Assembly (NCBI GenBank): GCA_003451785.1
Contig: DMJL01000306.1
Coordinates: 1-7,086, forward strand
From: Bacteroidales bacterium
GTDB taxonomy: Bacteria; Bacteroidota; Bacteroidia; Bacteroidales; UBA7960
Length of the DNA stretch: 7,086 nt
Direction: 5' to 3'
A program made the translations under genes and the position numbers. This document shows, in pieces, positions 6,632 through 7,086 of this stretch. Position 1 is the first letter of the stretch. Each line of letters begins with the position of its first letter. The notes beneath the pieces were generated by a model that was not told where the DNA came from, did not search any database, and worked only from the letters and a program-made list of their open reading frames with translations.

Positions 6632-7086
6632 TTTGTTGAAAACTTTTTTGCCCGACACCAAATTGATGCTTGTTTATCATACGAAAATGGATTTTCATTT
6701 AATCAAAACCACCATTTTTCATGCAATTAACTCATAAAACAGTCTATTTATATGGGCGTTTACACTTTAGAATAGGCTCCATAGTTGCACCAGTGCTCTG
6801 CATAGAAAATTTATTACTCCTTGATTATTAGCTTTCTAAAAAACAACACTGCCTTTTAAGAATGATTTTTGCATACACTTTGGGCTTTTCATATTCAAAA
6901 CTTGGGCTTTGAAAAAGTTGCGTAGTGGGCATCTAAACAAAAGGTTAGGTTTTTAACAAAAACTAAGGCGAAAAAGCAAATTGCGCGTATTGGCATTTAT
7001 AAAACCATTGGATTTTTAATTTTCACCTGCGGTGCAGCTTTGTCTTCAATTGCTAATAATTTTATTGAAATAGGCATTTAAGCAAT
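6632..7086. other. Unassigned AT-rich upstream region, no convincing gene
   Basis: About 455 bases between the MraZ box and the window edge. No frame on either strand gives a recognisable protein. The longest openings are a plus-strand run with no ATG (6926-7081) and minus-strand frames of 26 and 33 codons (7077-6997 and 6996-6895). The latter two share a frame and are separated by one TAA. A 19-codon minus-strand frame (6803-6744) has AAGGAG 13 bases before its ATG but resembles nothing known. I see no tRNA, rRNA or rho-independent terminator. Small local repeats are GAAAAT/ATTTTC inverted arms (6683-6696) and two copies of TTGGGCTTT (6880-6888, 6902-6910). The region may contain the distal operon promoter and the end of a neighbouring transcription unit. 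Confidence 0.5.

Noticed and set aside
6661..6700. Possible -33/-7 promoter pair (TTTG in GGTTTTGATT with TATGATAA)
   Set aside because: The spacing is 22 bases and the -7 part fits the consensus poorly.
7021..7040. CACCTGCGGTG hairpin as a terminator
   Set aside because: Only a four-pair stem with a three-base loop and no following T-run; too weak for a rho-independent terminator.
1..7086. Mobile elements, CRISPR arrays, defence or other accessory systems
   Set aside because: All six genes are conserved dcw genes in normal order with no insertion, no repeat-spacer array and no transposase-like sequence.

Overview
The window holds the first part of a division and cell wall (dcw) cluster, entirely on the minus strand. 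Transcription runs from about 6600 towards position 1. The gene order is mraZ, rsmH (mraW), an ftsL-like gene, ftsI (class B penicillin-binding protein), murE and mraY. The last gene is cut by the left edge. Several features point to a member of the Bacteroidota. MurE is followed directly by MraY with no murF between them. The FtsL is of the Bacteroidota FtsL-like type, and FtsI is a long PBP with a C-terminal PASTA domain. MraY carries a long extra loop before a KSTKTTIPFFK segment. Shine-Dalgarno sequences are absent or weak before every start. I cannot name a genus from the sequence alone.

Layout: 1-1157 mraY (partial); 1188-2639 murE with a TTG start; 2647-4755 ftsI; 4777-5181 ftsL-like; 5197-6102 rsmH; 6086-6562 mraZ. 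The genes are 7 to 30 bases apart, or overlap by 17 bases (mraZ/rsmH). I see no terminator or internal promoter between them, so they most likely form one transcript. Between the mraZ start and the right edge lie 524 bases without a convincing gene. The part nearest mraZ contains three GTGG repeats at exact 10-base spacing, which is the form expected of an MraZ-binding box, and a perfect 14-base palindrome. The rest is AT-rich and unassigned.

How the genes work together: MraZ is the DNA-binding autoregulator of the cluster. RsmH methylates 16S rRNA in the decoding centre. The FtsL-like protein and FtsI belong to the septal peptidoglycan machine. MurE adds meso-diaminopimelate to the cytoplasmic peptidoglycan precursor. 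MraY moves the finished phospho-MurNAc-pentapeptide onto undecaprenyl phosphate to make lipid I. The genes expected next beyond the left edge (murD, ftsW, murG, murC, ftsQ, ftsA, ftsZ) are not in view.

This is a conserved housekeeping region, and I found no sign of a new biological system. The points worth a second look are the murE TTG start, the two regulatory-looking elements before mraZ, the MraY loop and the unassigned upstream DNA.
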